NCBI RefSeq assembly: GCF_900105045.1
Contig: NZ_LT629739.1
Location: forward strand, 744,001 to 808,000
DNA: 64,000 nucleotides
Direction of reading: 5' to 3'
Source: Brevibacterium picturae
GTDB lineage: Bacteria > Actinomycetota > Actinomycetes > Actinomycetales > Brevibacteriaceae
Both the position numbers and the translations under genes were made by a program. Below, in pieces: positions 1 to 8,348 of the stretch (positions are counted from its first letter, which is position 1; the number at the start of each line of letters is the position of its first letter). The notes under the pieces are model-generated. The model searched no databases, was not told the origin of the DNA, and saw nothing but the letters and a program-made list of their open reading frames with translations.

Positions 1-576
1 GAATTCGCTGTCGGGCTCATAACGGTGGAGTTCCCAGGTCGAGAGTTTGAGGTTGACGAGCATGCCTGTCGACTTCACATCGTCGATGAAGTCGTCGAAG
101 TCATAGCCGCGGCCGGCTCCGAAGCCGGCGACGAAGCGTCCACCGGGCTTCAGCGTCGATTTGATGTTCGACAGGGTCTGCCTGCGTGAGGCTGGGTCGA
201 GGAAGGACAGGACGTTGCCGGCGCAGAACGCCACGTCGATGTCGTCGATGCCAGCTTCCGAGAAGTCGAATTCAGCCAAGTCGCCGGTGTGCCATTCACC
301 GCTGGGGAAGTCCTCCTCTGCCACGGAGATGAGGAACTCGTCGAGATCGACACCGTAGACCGCGTGCCCATCGCCGATGAGCAGTCCGCCGGCGCGACCG
401 GTACCGCAGCCCGCGTCGAGGATGCGCGCACCACGCGGGGCCATCGCGTTGACGAACCTCGCCTCTCCCCCGATGTCCTGCCCGGAGGCCACGATCTTGC
501 GCCACCTTTCGGCGTAATTGGCGGAGTGGTCAGGGTTGGTCTCACGGATGCGGTTCCACTGGTGATCGAAGCTCAT
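1..576 (-). CDS. SAM-dependent methyltransferase, C-terminus beyond left edge
   Basis: The reading frame starts at an ATG (576-574) and stays open to base 1, giving 192 codons without a stop, so the gene is cut by the window edge. It begins MSFDHQWNRIRETNP. Class I Rossmann methyltransferase motif I, ILDAGCGTGRAGG, sits at residues 52-64, and the acidic end of strand 2 (VDLDE) at 76-80. These are the S-adenosylmethionine contacts of the family. The substrate cannot be told. Its ATG overlaps the stop of the upstream LysR gene by four bases (ATGA), so the two are probably cotranscribed and translationally coupled. Confidence 0.85.
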   Translation of the reverse strand, partial: MSFDHQWNRIRETNPDHSANYAERWRKIVASGQDIGGEARFVNAMAPRGARILDAGCGTGRAGGLLIGDGHAVYGVDLDEFLISVAEEDFPSGEWHTGDLAEFDFSEAGIDDIDVAFCAGNVLSFLDPASRRQTLSNIKSTLKPGGRFVAGFGAGRGYDFDDFIDDVKSTGMLVNLKLSTWELHRYEPDSEF

Positions 577-1469
577 GGCCCCATCCTAGGACGAAAGACC
601 TCGGCCACCACCTCGGCGACGGCGGCGACCGGATCTGCCGGGTCTGGGGAGGTCAGGACGATGATCTCCCGGCCGCCCGCCTCGGCGATGGGATGCAGGC
701 CGACGTCGGGTCCGCCCAAGGACATCATGATCGGAGTCGCCAGCGTCAGGCCGAGCCCCGTGCCGGCCAGGGCGAGCGCGACGGCGGTGTCGGTGACGAT
801 GTGGGTCTCCTTCGCGGCGATTCCCAGCGCCGAGGTGGCCAGGCGCATCGCTCGGCCGAAGAGTTCTTCGGCCGGTGGCAGGATCCAATCCGCTTCGGCC
901 AGGTCCTGCGGTGACGGTCTCGGTGCACCCGCAGGTACGACGATGCCGAAATCCTCACCGGCCACGGTGCTCCAGCTCAGACCCCGCATCGGCGGCAGTG
1001 GCACGGCCGGGTAGTTGATGCCGATGCCCAGATCGATGGCTCCGTCGATGACGGCCGCCGACATCGTCTCGACGTTGATCTCACGGGCCCGGACCTCGAT
1101 GTGCGGGTGCCGCTGGCCTAGGAGACGCACAATGGACGGCAGCGCTCTGGTAGAGGCTGAGCCGAAGACGCCGAGCGTGACGATGGCCTCGCTGCGGAAG
1201 TCCCTGCCCAGCATCGCCATCTCGGCCTGCTTCTGGGCGGCGAGGATGCTGCGGGCGCGCGGGAGCAGCGTTCGGCCGGCCTCGGCGAGGACCATTCCCC
1301 TGCCTCGGCGCAGGAAGAGTTCGGAGCCGACGGCCCGACGCAGGGCGCTCATGTGCTGGGAGACCGCGCCGATGCTGTAGCCCAGCTGCTCCGCGGCCCG
1401 GGTCATGGACCCCAGTTCGGCCACGGTGACGAAGGTGCGCAGCTGTCCCAAGGTCCATCCCATGGCCAC
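573..1469 (-). CDS. LysR-family transcriptional regulator
   Basis: The 298-residue product has the LysR layout: an N-terminal winged helix-turn-helix (about residues 5-63, with RAAEQLGYSIGAVSQHMSAL as the HTH core) and a substrate-binding effector domain from about residue 90. It lies divergently from an FAD oxidoreductase and an aldehyde dehydrogenase. That is the classical position for a LysR protein controlling its neighbour, so I infer that it senses an intermediate of that pathway. An alternative start is the second Met (residue 3). Its stop overlaps the start of the downstream methyltransferase gene. Confidence 0.9.
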   Translation of the reverse strand: MAMGWTLGQLRTFVTVAELGSMTRAAEQLGYSIGAVSQHMSALRRAVGSELFLRRGRGMVLAEAGRTLLPRARSILAAQKQAEMAMLGRDFRSEAIVTLGVFGSASTRALPSIVRLLGQRHPHIEVRAREINVETMSAAVIDGAIDLGIGINYPAVPLPPMRGLSWSTVAGEDFGIVVPAGAPRPSPQDLAEADWILPPAEELFGRAMRLATSALGIAAKETHIVTDTAVALALAGTGLGLTLATPIMMSLGGPDVGLHPIAEAGGREIIVLTSPDPADPVAAVAEVVAEVFRPRMGP

Positions 1470-1476
1470 AGCCTAG

Positions 1477-1501
1477 CTGTTTTCACCTTTCCTAAAAACA
1501 G
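1477..1501. promoter_or_regulatory. Inverted repeat in LysR/oxidoreductase intergenic region
   Basis: CTGTTTT (1477-1483) and AAAACAG (1495-1501) form perfect 7-base arms around an 11-base spacer. The site lies 8 bases upstream of the LysR start and well upstream of the divergent oxidoreductase gene. The size and T-N11-A character fit a LysR binding box. Assignment to this regulator is inference. Confidence 0.45.
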
Positions 1502-1645
1502 TTTTCATGAACTCACTCTTGTTCTTAAACGTGACTGGAACCACAATGGGCAGTGAGCCGCAATCCGCCGACATCGAAATCGGCATTCCCCGCTGCCGCG
1601 AAGGCCAAGGACGGTCATCGCAGCAGAAGACGAAAGAGGTGGCAG

Positions 1646-2869
1646 TTGGAGAGCACATCACCGACAGACACGGCCCCGGCGAGCGCCGAGGTGGTCATCA
1701 TCGGCGCCGGCGTCATGGGAGCGTCCATCGCGTATCACCTGGCCAGACACGGCGTCGAGGACATCGTTCTCGTCGAACGCGACGTGCCCGGCTCGGGCTC
1801 GACGTCGAAGGCCGCCGGCGGGGTGCGCTGCCAGTTCTCCGATGAAGTCAACATCGCCCTGGCCACGCGCAGCCTCGAGGTACTACGCAACTTCGAGGCC
1901 GAGTTCGGCGTCGATATCGACCTGGTGAGCAACGGGTACCTATTCCTCCTCGATTCCGCCGAGGTTGCCGAGACCTTCGCAGCCAATGTCGAGCTCCAGC
2001 AGAGCATGGGCCTGGATTCCCGGATGCTCACCGTCGCCGAGGTGGCCGAACTGGCCCCGTACATCAACATGGAGGGCCTGGTGGCCGGGGCTTTCAACCC
2101 CGGTGACGGGCATTGCACGCCCGAGGCCGTGGTCTCCGGTTATGTCAGCGCCGCACGGAGCCTCGGGGTGCAGGTGCTCAAGAACTGTGAGGTGACAGGA
2201 TTCGAATCGACCGACGGTGCGGACCTCGGCGGCAGCGGTTCGAACGGCAGTCGCAGGGTCACTGCGGTGACCACGAGCAAGGGCCGAATCGAGTGTGCGC
2301 AGGTAGTCTGTGCCGCCGGTGCCTGGTCTGGGATCATCGGTGAGGCTGCCGGGGTCGATCTGCCGGTTAGGCCTCTGCGCCGCGAGATCATGGTCAGCGA
2401 ACCCGTGGATGAGGCCGCGCTGGGCATCGATCTGACGCAGATGCCCTTCACCATCGACTTCAGCACGAGCTTCTACGTGCATCCAGAAGGGCCCGGCCTG
2501 CTCTTCGGCTGTCCGGACGAGTCCGACGTGTGGGACTTCGACGATAAGCGCAACCCGGACTGGCTGCCGACTCTGGCCGAGCTCATCGAAACCCGGGCCC
2601 CCGCTCTGGGCGACGTTGAGGCCAAGCACGGCTGGGCCGGACTCTATGAGATGACTCCCGACCACAATGCGCTCATCGGCCAGGCCGAGGAGCTCTCGGG
2701 CTTCTTCTACGCCTGCGGATTCTCCGGCCACGGCTTCCTCATGGGACCGGCAGTCGGGGAGGTCGTGGCCGACCTCATGACCGGAGGCCAACCGTTCGTC
2801 GACGTCTCTGGCCTCGACAAACGCCGCTTCGCCACCTCGGGACTGCGTCAGGAGCTCAACATCGTCTGA
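1646..2869 (+). CDS. FAD-dependent amine oxidase, DAO family (pipecolate oxidase-like)
   Basis: I prefer the TTG start at 1646 because AAAGAGGTGG lies just before it; an upstream ATG at 1553 would add 31 residues of unlikely composition. The 407-residue product has the dinucleotide-binding motif VVIIGAGVMG (residues 16-25) and the DAO-family C-terminal FAD contact ACGFSGHGFLMGP. The family oxidises secondary or tertiary amines such as sarcosine, proline or pipecolate, releasing H2O2 or passing electrons on. The next gene encodes an ALDH7-type dehydrogenase, the partner of L-pipecolate oxidase (AmaA) in Pseudomonas lysine catabolism, so pipecolate is my leading substrate. Sarcosine or dimethylglycine remain possible. 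Confidence 0.8.
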   Translation: MESTSPTDTAPASAEVVIIGAGVMGASIAYHLARHGVEDIVLVERDVPGSGSTSKAAGGVRCQFSDEVNIALATRSLEVLRNFEAEFGVDIDLVSNGYLFLLDSAEVAETFAANVELQQSMGLDSRMLTVAEVAELAPYINMEGLVAGAFNPGDGHCTPEAVVSGYVSAARSLGVQVLKNCEVTGFESTDGADLGGSGSNGSRRVTAVTTSKGRIECAQVVCAAGAWSGIIGEAAGVDLPVRPLRREIMVSEPVDEAALGIDLTQMPFTIDFSTSFYVHPEGPGLLFGCPDESDVWDFDDKRNPDWLPTLAELIETRAPALGDVEAKHGWAGLYEMTPDHNALIGQAEELSGFFYACGFSGHGFLMGPAVGEVVADLMTGGQPFVDVSGLDKRRFATSGLRQELNIV

Positions 2870-2949
2870 CGCACCCCGCGCTCGCTCCGGCCACGAGTCC
2901 CACTCATTCAGAGACGCCACCCATCAGAGAGATCCACGAAAGGACAGCA

Positions 2950-4488
2950 ATGACCGCACTGCCCACCGACCAGGCCATCACCGACCTCCTCACCTCAGGG
3001 CTCAAAGCCTGCGGAGTCGAGGCTTCCGTACTCAACGCCGGCCCCGGAGCGCCGGCGAGCCTGCCCGCCCGCTCCCCCATCACCGGCCAGAGCCTGGGGT
3101 CGCTGGCCGCGGACACCAGGGAGTCCGCTGCGGAGAAGATCACCACTGCCGCCGAGGCGTTCGCTTCGTGGCGTGACGTTCCCGCACCCGTGCGCGGTCA
3201 GCTGGTGCAGCGCTGGGGACAGCTGCTGGGCGAGCACAAGGAGGACCTGGCGAAGATCATCACGGTCGAGGCGGGCAAGACTCCGTCCGAGGCCGCCGGC
3301 GAGGTGCAGGAGATGATCGACATCTGCGAGTTCGCCCTCGGGCAGTCCCGTCAGCTGTGGGGCAAGACCATGCCCAGCGAACGCCCGGGCCACCGGCTGA
3401 TGGAGACCTGGCATCCCCTCGGTGTCGTCGGTGTCATCTCCGCCTTCAACTTCCCCGTAGCCGTGTACTCCTGGAATACGGCGCTGGCACTGGTCGCCGG
3501 TGACGCCGTGGTGTGGAAGCCTTCGGAGAACGCGGTACTCGCGGCTCTTGGCGCTCAGTCGCTGCTGGCCCGTGCCGCCGCCGAGGTGGGGGCTCCGGAC
3601 GGACTCGCCCCTGTCCTCGTCGGTGGTCGGGACATCGGCGATGCCATGGTCCGCGATGAGCGCGTGGCACTGGTCTCTGCCACCGGTTCGGTGCGTATGG
3701 GCCGTGAGGTCGGGCCGGTCGTGGCTGAGCGCTTCGGTCGAATTCTGTTGGAGCTCGGCGGCAACAATGGTGCGATCGTGGCCCCGAGTGCCGACATCGA
3801 CCTGGCGCTGCGCGGAGTCGTCTTCGCCGCCGCAGGAACAGCCGGACAGCGGTGTACCACTCTGCGTCGTCTCATCGTCCACGAATCCATCGCCGATGAC
3901 TTCGTGGACAAGATCGTCGCCGCCTACAAGACCTTGAGCATCGGCTCCCCCACCGAGGACGGTGTGCTCGTCGGGCCCCTCATCAACGAAGGCGCCCATG
4001 AGGCGATGCAGGCAGCGCTCAAACAGGCCGAGTCGGAAGGCGGCACCGTCCTGACCGGCGGTGGGCGCGTGCTGACCGAGGAGCGCCCCGAGGCACACTA
4101 CGTGGAGCCCGCAGTCGTGCGGATGCCCGCCCAGACCTCGGTGATGGAGTCCGAGACCTTCGCTCCGATCCTCTACGTCGTCACGTATTCCGATCTCGAT
4201 GAAGCACTCGAGATACACAATGGGGTGCCGCAGGGACTGTCATCGGCGATCTTCACCTCGGAGCTGGCCGACTCGGAGAAGTTCCTGTCGCGTTCGGACT
4301 GCGGCATCGCCAACGTCAACATCGGCACCTCGGGGGCGGAGATCGGCGGAGCCTTCGGCGGTGAGAAGGAGACCGGCGGCGGTCGCGAATCCGGCACCGA
4401 TTCGTGGAAGGCCTACATGCGGCAGGCCACGAACACGGTCAACTATTCGGGCGAGCTGCCGCTGGCTCAGGGGGTGGAGTTCCTCTGA
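2950..4488 (+). CDS. amaB: ALDH7-type aldehyde dehydrogenase (piperideine-6-carboxylate / aminoadipate semialdehyde)
   Basis: This is a 512-residue NAD(P)-dependent aldehyde dehydrogenase. Catalytic residues are visible: N167 in SAFNFPV, E268 in LLELGGNN, and nucleophile C302 in GTAGQRCTTLRR. LELGGNN, the long SGAEIGGAFGGEKETGGGR stretch and the DSWKAYMRQ tail are hallmarks of the antiquitin/ALDH7 group, which oxidises alpha-aminoadipate semialdehyde (in equilibrium with piperideine-6-carboxylate) to alpha-aminoadipate in lysine/pipecolate breakdown. AGAGAGATCC and GAAAGGACAG lie before the ATG. It follows the FAD oxidase by 80 bases in the same direction, presumably one operon under the LysR protein. 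The family is certain; the physiological substrate is inferred. Confidence 0.85.
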   Translation: MTALPTDQAITDLLTSGLKACGVEASVLNAGPGAPASLPARSPITGQSLGSLAADTRESAAEKITTAAEAFASWRDVPAPVRGQLVQRWGQLLGEHKEDLAKIITVEAGKTPSEAAGEVQEMIDICEFALGQSRQLWGKTMPSERPGHRLMETWHPLGVVGVISAFNFPVAVYSWNTALALVAGDAVVWKPSENAVLAALGAQSLLARAAAEVGAPDGLAPVLVGGRDIGDAMVRDERVALVSATGSVRMGREVGPVVAERFGRILLELGGNNGAIVAPSADIDLALRGVVFAAAGTAGQRCTTLRRLIVHESIADDFVDKIVAAYKTLSIGSPTEDGVLVGPLINEGAHEAMQAALKQAESEGGTVLTGGGRVLTEERPEAHYVEPAVVRMPAQTSVMESETFAPILYVVTYSDLDEALEIHNGVPQGLSSAIFTSELADSEKFLSRSDCGIANVNIGTSGAEIGGAFGGEKETGGGRESGTDSWKAYMRQATNTVNYSGELPLAQGVEFL

Positions 4489-4498
4489 AAGGCGCGAG

Positions 4499-4735
4499 TC
4501 AGCGAGGCTGGTTTGTTGCCTGATCTGCTTCCTGAGAATTCGGGTGTCGGCTTTCGGCCGGCGCCCGTTTTCTGTGCTTGAGGAGCAGGGACACGATTCC
4601 CGCCAGCGCGAAGAGCGGGAAGATGATGAGTTCCAAGATCCACAGGGCACCGCCGTCCTCGAACGACTCGACGCCTGCAGGAATTAAAACCCCGATAGCA
4701 ATGCCCATGGCGACTGCCATGATGATGTCTCTCAT
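4499..4735 (-). CDS. Small two-span membrane protein
   Basis: The open frame extends upstream, but the plausible protein starts at ATG 4735 (or TTG codons shortly upstream, which have AAAGGA before them). It is 78 residues: MRDIIMAVAMGIAIGVLIP forms one hydrophobic helix, WILELIIFPLFALAGIVSLLL a second, followed by a basic and polar tail (KHRKRAP then Gln/Asn-rich). I do not recognise a family. It is convergent with the aldehyde dehydrogenase (stop 10 bases away) and divergent from map. It may be a conserved actinobacterial small membrane protein, but that is untested. Confidence 0.5.
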   Translation of the reverse strand: MRDIIMAVAMGIAIGVLIPAGVESFEDGGALWILELIIFPLFALAGIVSLLLKHRKRAPAESRHPNSQEADQATNQPR

Positions 4736-4885
4736 GGTGGCGAACCTACCCGCCAACAAGATTCCTTTCAATGAAATTCGCTCGGAGATGTCTGCTTGAT
4801 CACGGAAACACAGCGCGACCGCGACGCGAGGGACGCGAACGACTAAAATTGCGATTGAGCCCGTGACGACTGAAGGAGAACACCT

Positions 4886-5653
4886 GTGATTGAGCTGAAG
4901 ACACCCGCCGAGATCAACAAGATGGCGGTCACCGGCCGATTCGTCGCGAAGACATTGGCCGAGTTGTCTTCGATCGCGGAACCGGGCATGAACATCATGC
5001 ACTTGGAGAAGCGAGCCAGGAAGCTCATCGAAGAGGCCGGCGCGAAGTCCTGCTATTGGGACTACGCCCCGTCATTCGGTGAAGGGCCCTTCAGAAACGT
5101 CATCTGCCTCTCGGTCAACGACGGCGTACTGCACGGCAAGCCCCACGACTACGTGATGAAGTACGGCGACCTGCTCACCCTGGACTTTGCCGTGTCCATC
5201 GACGGCTGGGTCGCTGATGCCGCACGCTCGGTCGTCGTCGGCAATGGCAGCGAAGAGGACCAGCGTCTCATCGATTCCACCTGGGCAGGGCTGGAAGCCG
5301 GCATTTCGGCAGCACAGCCGGGCAGCCGCCTCGGCGATATCTCGAAGGCCATCGGCGATGTTGCCGATGAACAGCGCATCCCGGTCAACCTCGACTTCGG
5401 CGGGCACGGACTCGGCCATACGATGCACGAAGATCCGCACGTGGCCAATCGCGGCAAGGGCGGACGCGGACTCGTACTCAAGCCCGGCCTGACACTGGCG
5501 ATCGAACCCTGGTGGTCGTTCACCTCCAAGAAGCTCTCCGTCGACAACGACGGCTGGACCCTGCGTCTGGCCGATGGGTCGAACGGTGCGCATTCGGAGA
5601 ACACGATCGCCATCACCGAGGATGGGCCCAGGGTGCTGACCACCCTGGACTGA
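4886..5653 (+). CDS. map: Methionine aminopeptidase type I
   Basis: A GTG start at 4886 has a strong GAAGGAG about 8 bases upstream. The 255-residue protein has every type I landmark: catalytic H83 (VLHGKP) and metal ligands D100, D111, H174 (GGHGLGH), E207 (AIEPW) and E238 (HSENT). The offset from the E. coli enzyme is a constant +3 for the ligands. It removes initiator methionine from nascent proteins in the cytosol, using two divalent metals. It lacks the N-terminal SH3-binding zinc-finger extension found in some actinobacterial paralogues. It precedes radA in the same direction with a 53-base gap. Confidence 0.96.
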   Translation: MIELKTPAEINKMAVTGRFVAKTLAELSSIAEPGMNIMHLEKRARKLIEEAGAKSCYWDYAPSFGEGPFRNVICLSVNDGVLHGKPHDYVMKYGDLLTLDFAVSIDGWVADAARSVVVGNGSEEDQRLIDSTWAGLEAGISAAQPGSRLGDISKAIGDVADEQRIPVNLDFGGHGLGHTMHEDPHVANRGKGGRGLVLKPGLTLAIEPWWSFTSKKLSVDNDGWTLRLADGSNGAHSENTIAITEDGPRVLTTLD

Positions 5654-5706
5654 GATTCGACCACGAATCGTAGGGCTGTGTCAGAGGGGCGTGCCAGAAT
5701 TGCCGT

Positions 5707-7056
5707 ATGTCTTTCACCTGCACCGAATGTGGCTACTCGACCGTCAAATGGCTGGGCCGCTGCCCTGAATGCCAAGCCTGGGGCACGCTCGAAGAGAAGG
5801 GCGCGGGCAAGACCTCGGTGAAGACGAAGGTCAAGAAGTCCAGCGGCGCAAAATCGATCAACCAGATCGACTCCACCTTGGCCCAGGCGAAGACCACCTA
5901 TGTCAGCGAATTCGATCGCGTCCTCGGCGGTGGCATCGTCCCCGGCGCTGTCGTTCTCCTCTCTGGTGAGCCGGGCGTCGGGAAGTCCACGCTTCTGCTC
6001 GACGTCGCATCGCGCATCGCCAAGTTCGGGTCCAAGGTCCTCTACGTCACGGGAGAGGAGTCGGCAGGGCAGGTGCGCCTGCGGGCCGAACGGATCAACG
6101 CGCTCGAGGATTCTCTGCTGCTGGCGGCCGAGACCGACCTGGGAGCGGTCCTGGGGATGATCGAGGCGGAAGAGCCCGACATGCTCATCGTCGACTCCAT
6201 CCAGACCCTTGCCTCATCGGAGATCGACGGTGTGCCCGGCGGCGTCACCCAGGTCAGAGAGGTGGCCGCGGCTCTCATCAGGGAAGCCAAGGCCAGGTCA
6301 TTACCGACTGTCCTCGTCGGACATATCACGAAGGACGGCACCATCGCCGGCCCCCGGCTCCTCGAACACCTCGTCGACGTCGTGTGCAACTTCGAAGGTG
6401 AACGTCACTCGCGTCTGCGCCTGCTGCGTGCGGTGAAGAACCGGTTCGGGCCCACCGACGACGTCGGCTGCTTCGACATGGAGGAGAACGGCATCAAAAG
6501 CCTCGAGGACCCCTCGGGTCTCTTCCTCTCCCGCAGCGGCAGCAATCCCCCAGGGACCTGTCTGACGGTGACCCAGGAGGGCAAACGTCCGCTGCTCGTC
6601 GAAGTCCAGTCACTCATCACCGAATCCGCCGGCGGACAGTCCCGCAGGTCCGTCTCCGGTGTCGATTCCTCCCGCGTGGCGATGATGCTCGCCGTGCTCA
6701 GCCAGAAGATCGGGCCCATCAACTTGGCCAAATCCGATGTCTTCACCGCCACTGTCGGAGGTGCCAAGCTCGCGGAACCGGCCAGCGACCTCGCGATCTG
6801 CCTCTCCCTGGCCTCGGCCGCGATCGGGAAGCCGATGGCCGCCAAATTCGTGGCGATCGGTGAGATCAGCCTCTCGGGCGAGATCCGCAACGTTCCCAAC
6901 CTGGGCCAGCGGCTCAATGAGGCCTCCCGCCTTGGCATCACCCACGCGATCGTCGCACACGGTGCACTGCGCAATGTTTCGACTCCTCAGGGGATGCGGG
7001 TCAAGGAATGCGAACACGTCTCTGAAGCCGTCGAGCTGCTCTTGGGAGGTAAATGA
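5707..7056 (+). CDS. radA: DNA repair protein RadA
   Basis: The 449-residue protein has the full RadA/Sms order: a C4 zinc finger (C5, C8, C19, C22), a RecA-like ATPase core with Walker A GEPGVGKST at 87-95 and Walker B LIVDSIQ near 160-166, the RadA-specific KNRFG motif at 244-248, and a C-terminal Lon-like domain. RadA is a hexameric helicase that promotes branch migration of recombination intermediates. The length is normal for the family. The only neighbour in the same direction is a small VOC gene 45 bases downstream, so an operon is uncertain. Confidence 0.97.
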   Translation: MSFTCTECGYSTVKWLGRCPECQAWGTLEEKGAGKTSVKTKVKKSSGAKSINQIDSTLAQAKTTYVSEFDRVLGGGIVPGAVVLLSGEPGVGKSTLLLDVASRIAKFGSKVLYVTGEESAGQVRLRAERINALEDSLLLAAETDLGAVLGMIEAEEPDMLIVDSIQTLASSEIDGVPGGVTQVREVAAALIREAKARSLPTVLVGHITKDGTIAGPRLLEHLVDVVCNFEGERHSRLRLLRAVKNRFGPTDDVGCFDMEENGIKSLEDPSGLFLSRSGSNPPGTCLTVTQEGKRPLLVEVQSLITESAGGQSRRSVSGVDSSRVAMMLAVLSQKIGPINLAKSDVFTATVGGAKLAEPASDLAICLSLASAAIGKPMAAKFVAIGEISLSGEIRNVPNLGQRLNEASRLGITHAIVAHGALRNVSTPQGMRVKECEHVSEAVELLLGGK

Positions 7057-7101
7057 TAGAAATTCCGAGACATCTGCGCGAAAATGGCGCATCCTGGAAG
7101 T

Positions 7102-7494
7102 ATGACCACGACAGTATTCCCGGCAATGAGAACCACAGACGCGGCCGCCACGACCGCTCTGCTGGTCGCGCTCGGTTTCACCGAGCGGCTCATCGTCACA
7201 GACGAGGCTGACCCTGAGGTCATCGTCCATGCCGAATACGCGTTGGGTGAGACAGGTGGGATCATGTTCGGTTCTGTCCGCAATGACGGGTCGGCCCTCG
7301 ACAGTGTCGGCGGGAACTCCGTCTACGTCGTCGTCGACACTGAGCGAGAAGTCGATCGCCTCTACGAGGAGATCATCGACATGGGCCATGCGATCGTCCG
7401 CCCGGTGGAAACGCAGCCTCATGGCGGTCGAGAATTCGACTTCCGCGACCATGACGGCAATTCCTGGGGCGTGGGCTCCTACCGCGGAGCCTGA
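7102..7494 (+). CDS. VOC (glyoxalase/bleomycin-resistance fold) protein
   Basis: I choose ATG 7102 (MTTTVFPAMRTTD), giving 130 residues; an in-frame ATG at 7084 adds six residues and has no better ribosome site. The sequence has the single VOC module of the PhnB/glyoxalase type: a beta-alpha-beta-beta-beta unit, with GGREFDFRDHDGNSWGVGSY as the conserved closing strand. VOC proteins act as metal-dependent lyases or isomerases, dioxygenases, or drug-binding proteins. No specific activity can be assigned. It is convergent with a membrane-anchored hypothetical gene 47 bases away. Confidence 0.75.
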   Translation: MTTTVFPAMRTTDAAATTALLVALGFTERLIVTDEADPEVIVHAEYALGETGGIMFGSVRNDGSALDSVGGNSVYVVVDTEREVDRLYEEIIDMGHAIVRPVETQPHGGREFDFRDHDGNSWGVGSYRGA

Positions 7495-7541
7495 ACCCGC
7501 AGCGGCCCGGCCGACGTGAACAGCTCAGTTGTCCGAGTAGC

Positions 7542-8312
7542 TCAGTCGTCCGGTGTACTCGATTCCTCGGGCTTTTCATCGGAGTTCGGCTCGTCTGACT
7601 TCTTCTCCTCGGCTTCCTTCTTCTCTTTTTCCTTGGCGGTAGCATCCTTCTCGAGTGTGAACTTCGCGGGCTTGCTCTTCTTGTCGCCGAGTTTGACCAC
7701 GAGTTCGTACTCTCCCGGGCCGAAATCCTCATTCGTTCGGTTGCAGTTCTTGTCGACCCAGACCCGGTTCCATTCGAACTGTGAAGTCTTCTCCGACTTC
7801 GGCGCGAACTCAGTCGAGACCTCAGCGTTCTCATCCTCTTCGGCAGCGCAAAACTTCGACGACCAGACCACATCGCCGTTCTTCTCGACCAAGAACTCCT
7901 GCTTCTCCGTGCCGACCTCGATCAGGCAGGTGGCGGTGTGGTTGTTCTCGATCACCATCTCGAACTTGGGCTTGGCATCCTCGTCGAAGCTCTTCTCATC
8001 GACTTTGGCTTTGAGTCCGACCTTATTTTCGGGGCATTTCCCACTCGCGGCCTTCTCATCCGGCACCGGCGCTTGAGTCGTCGACGGACTCGCCGAGGAC
8101 GTGTCTTCCGCGACAGGCTCTTCCTCGCCACCTCCGTTCAGTCCGCTGACGATTCCGACGACGCCGAGCACCAGCAGAGCAATCACCACGAGGCTGGCCA
8201 CCAACAGCATGTAGCGCCGCCGACGGTAAACGTGCGCCGGCAGCTTCCCGCTAGACTGGCGGGGCTGCCTGGCGCCGTTCTTCGGCTGCGAACCACGATT
8301 GGAAGGAGTCAT
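7542..8312 (-). CDS. Membrane-anchored extracytoplasmic hypothetical protein
   Basis: The frame is open further upstream, but GGAAGGAGT just before ATG 8312 fixes the start. The 256-residue protein has a basic cytoplasmic N-terminus (RRRR), one transmembrane helix at about 35-57, an Ala/Ser/Pro/Thr linker, then a globular extracytoplasmic part with paired cysteines (CPENK, ATCLIEV, SKFCAAEE, DKNCNRT) and a Lys/Glu-rich tail. Homologues occur next to mutY/radA in related actinobacteria in my memory, without known function. It is divergent from mutY with only 36 bases between starts, so the two share a promoter region. Confidence 0.75.
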   Translation of the reverse strand: MTPSNRGSQPKNGARQPRQSSGKLPAHVYRRRRYMLLVASLVVIALLVLGVVGIVSGLNGGGEEEPVAEDTSSASPSTTQAPVPDEKAASGKCPENKVGLKAKVDEKSFDEDAKPKFEMVIENNHTATCLIEVGTEKQEFLVEKNGDVVWSSKFCAAEEDENAEVSTEFAPKSEKTSQFEWNRVWVDKNCNRTNEDFGPGEYELVVKLGDKKSKPAKFTLEKDATAKEKEKKEAEEKKSDEPNSDEKPEESSTPDD

Positions 8313-8348
8313 CGCTTTGAGCCTAGGCCGAAGCGTTTGAGCATCCAA

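Noticed and set aside
1553-1645. Upstream ATG start for the FAD oxidoreductase
   Set aside because: The added 31 residues are Lys/Arg/Ala-rich without homology, while a strong ribosome site precedes TTG 1646.
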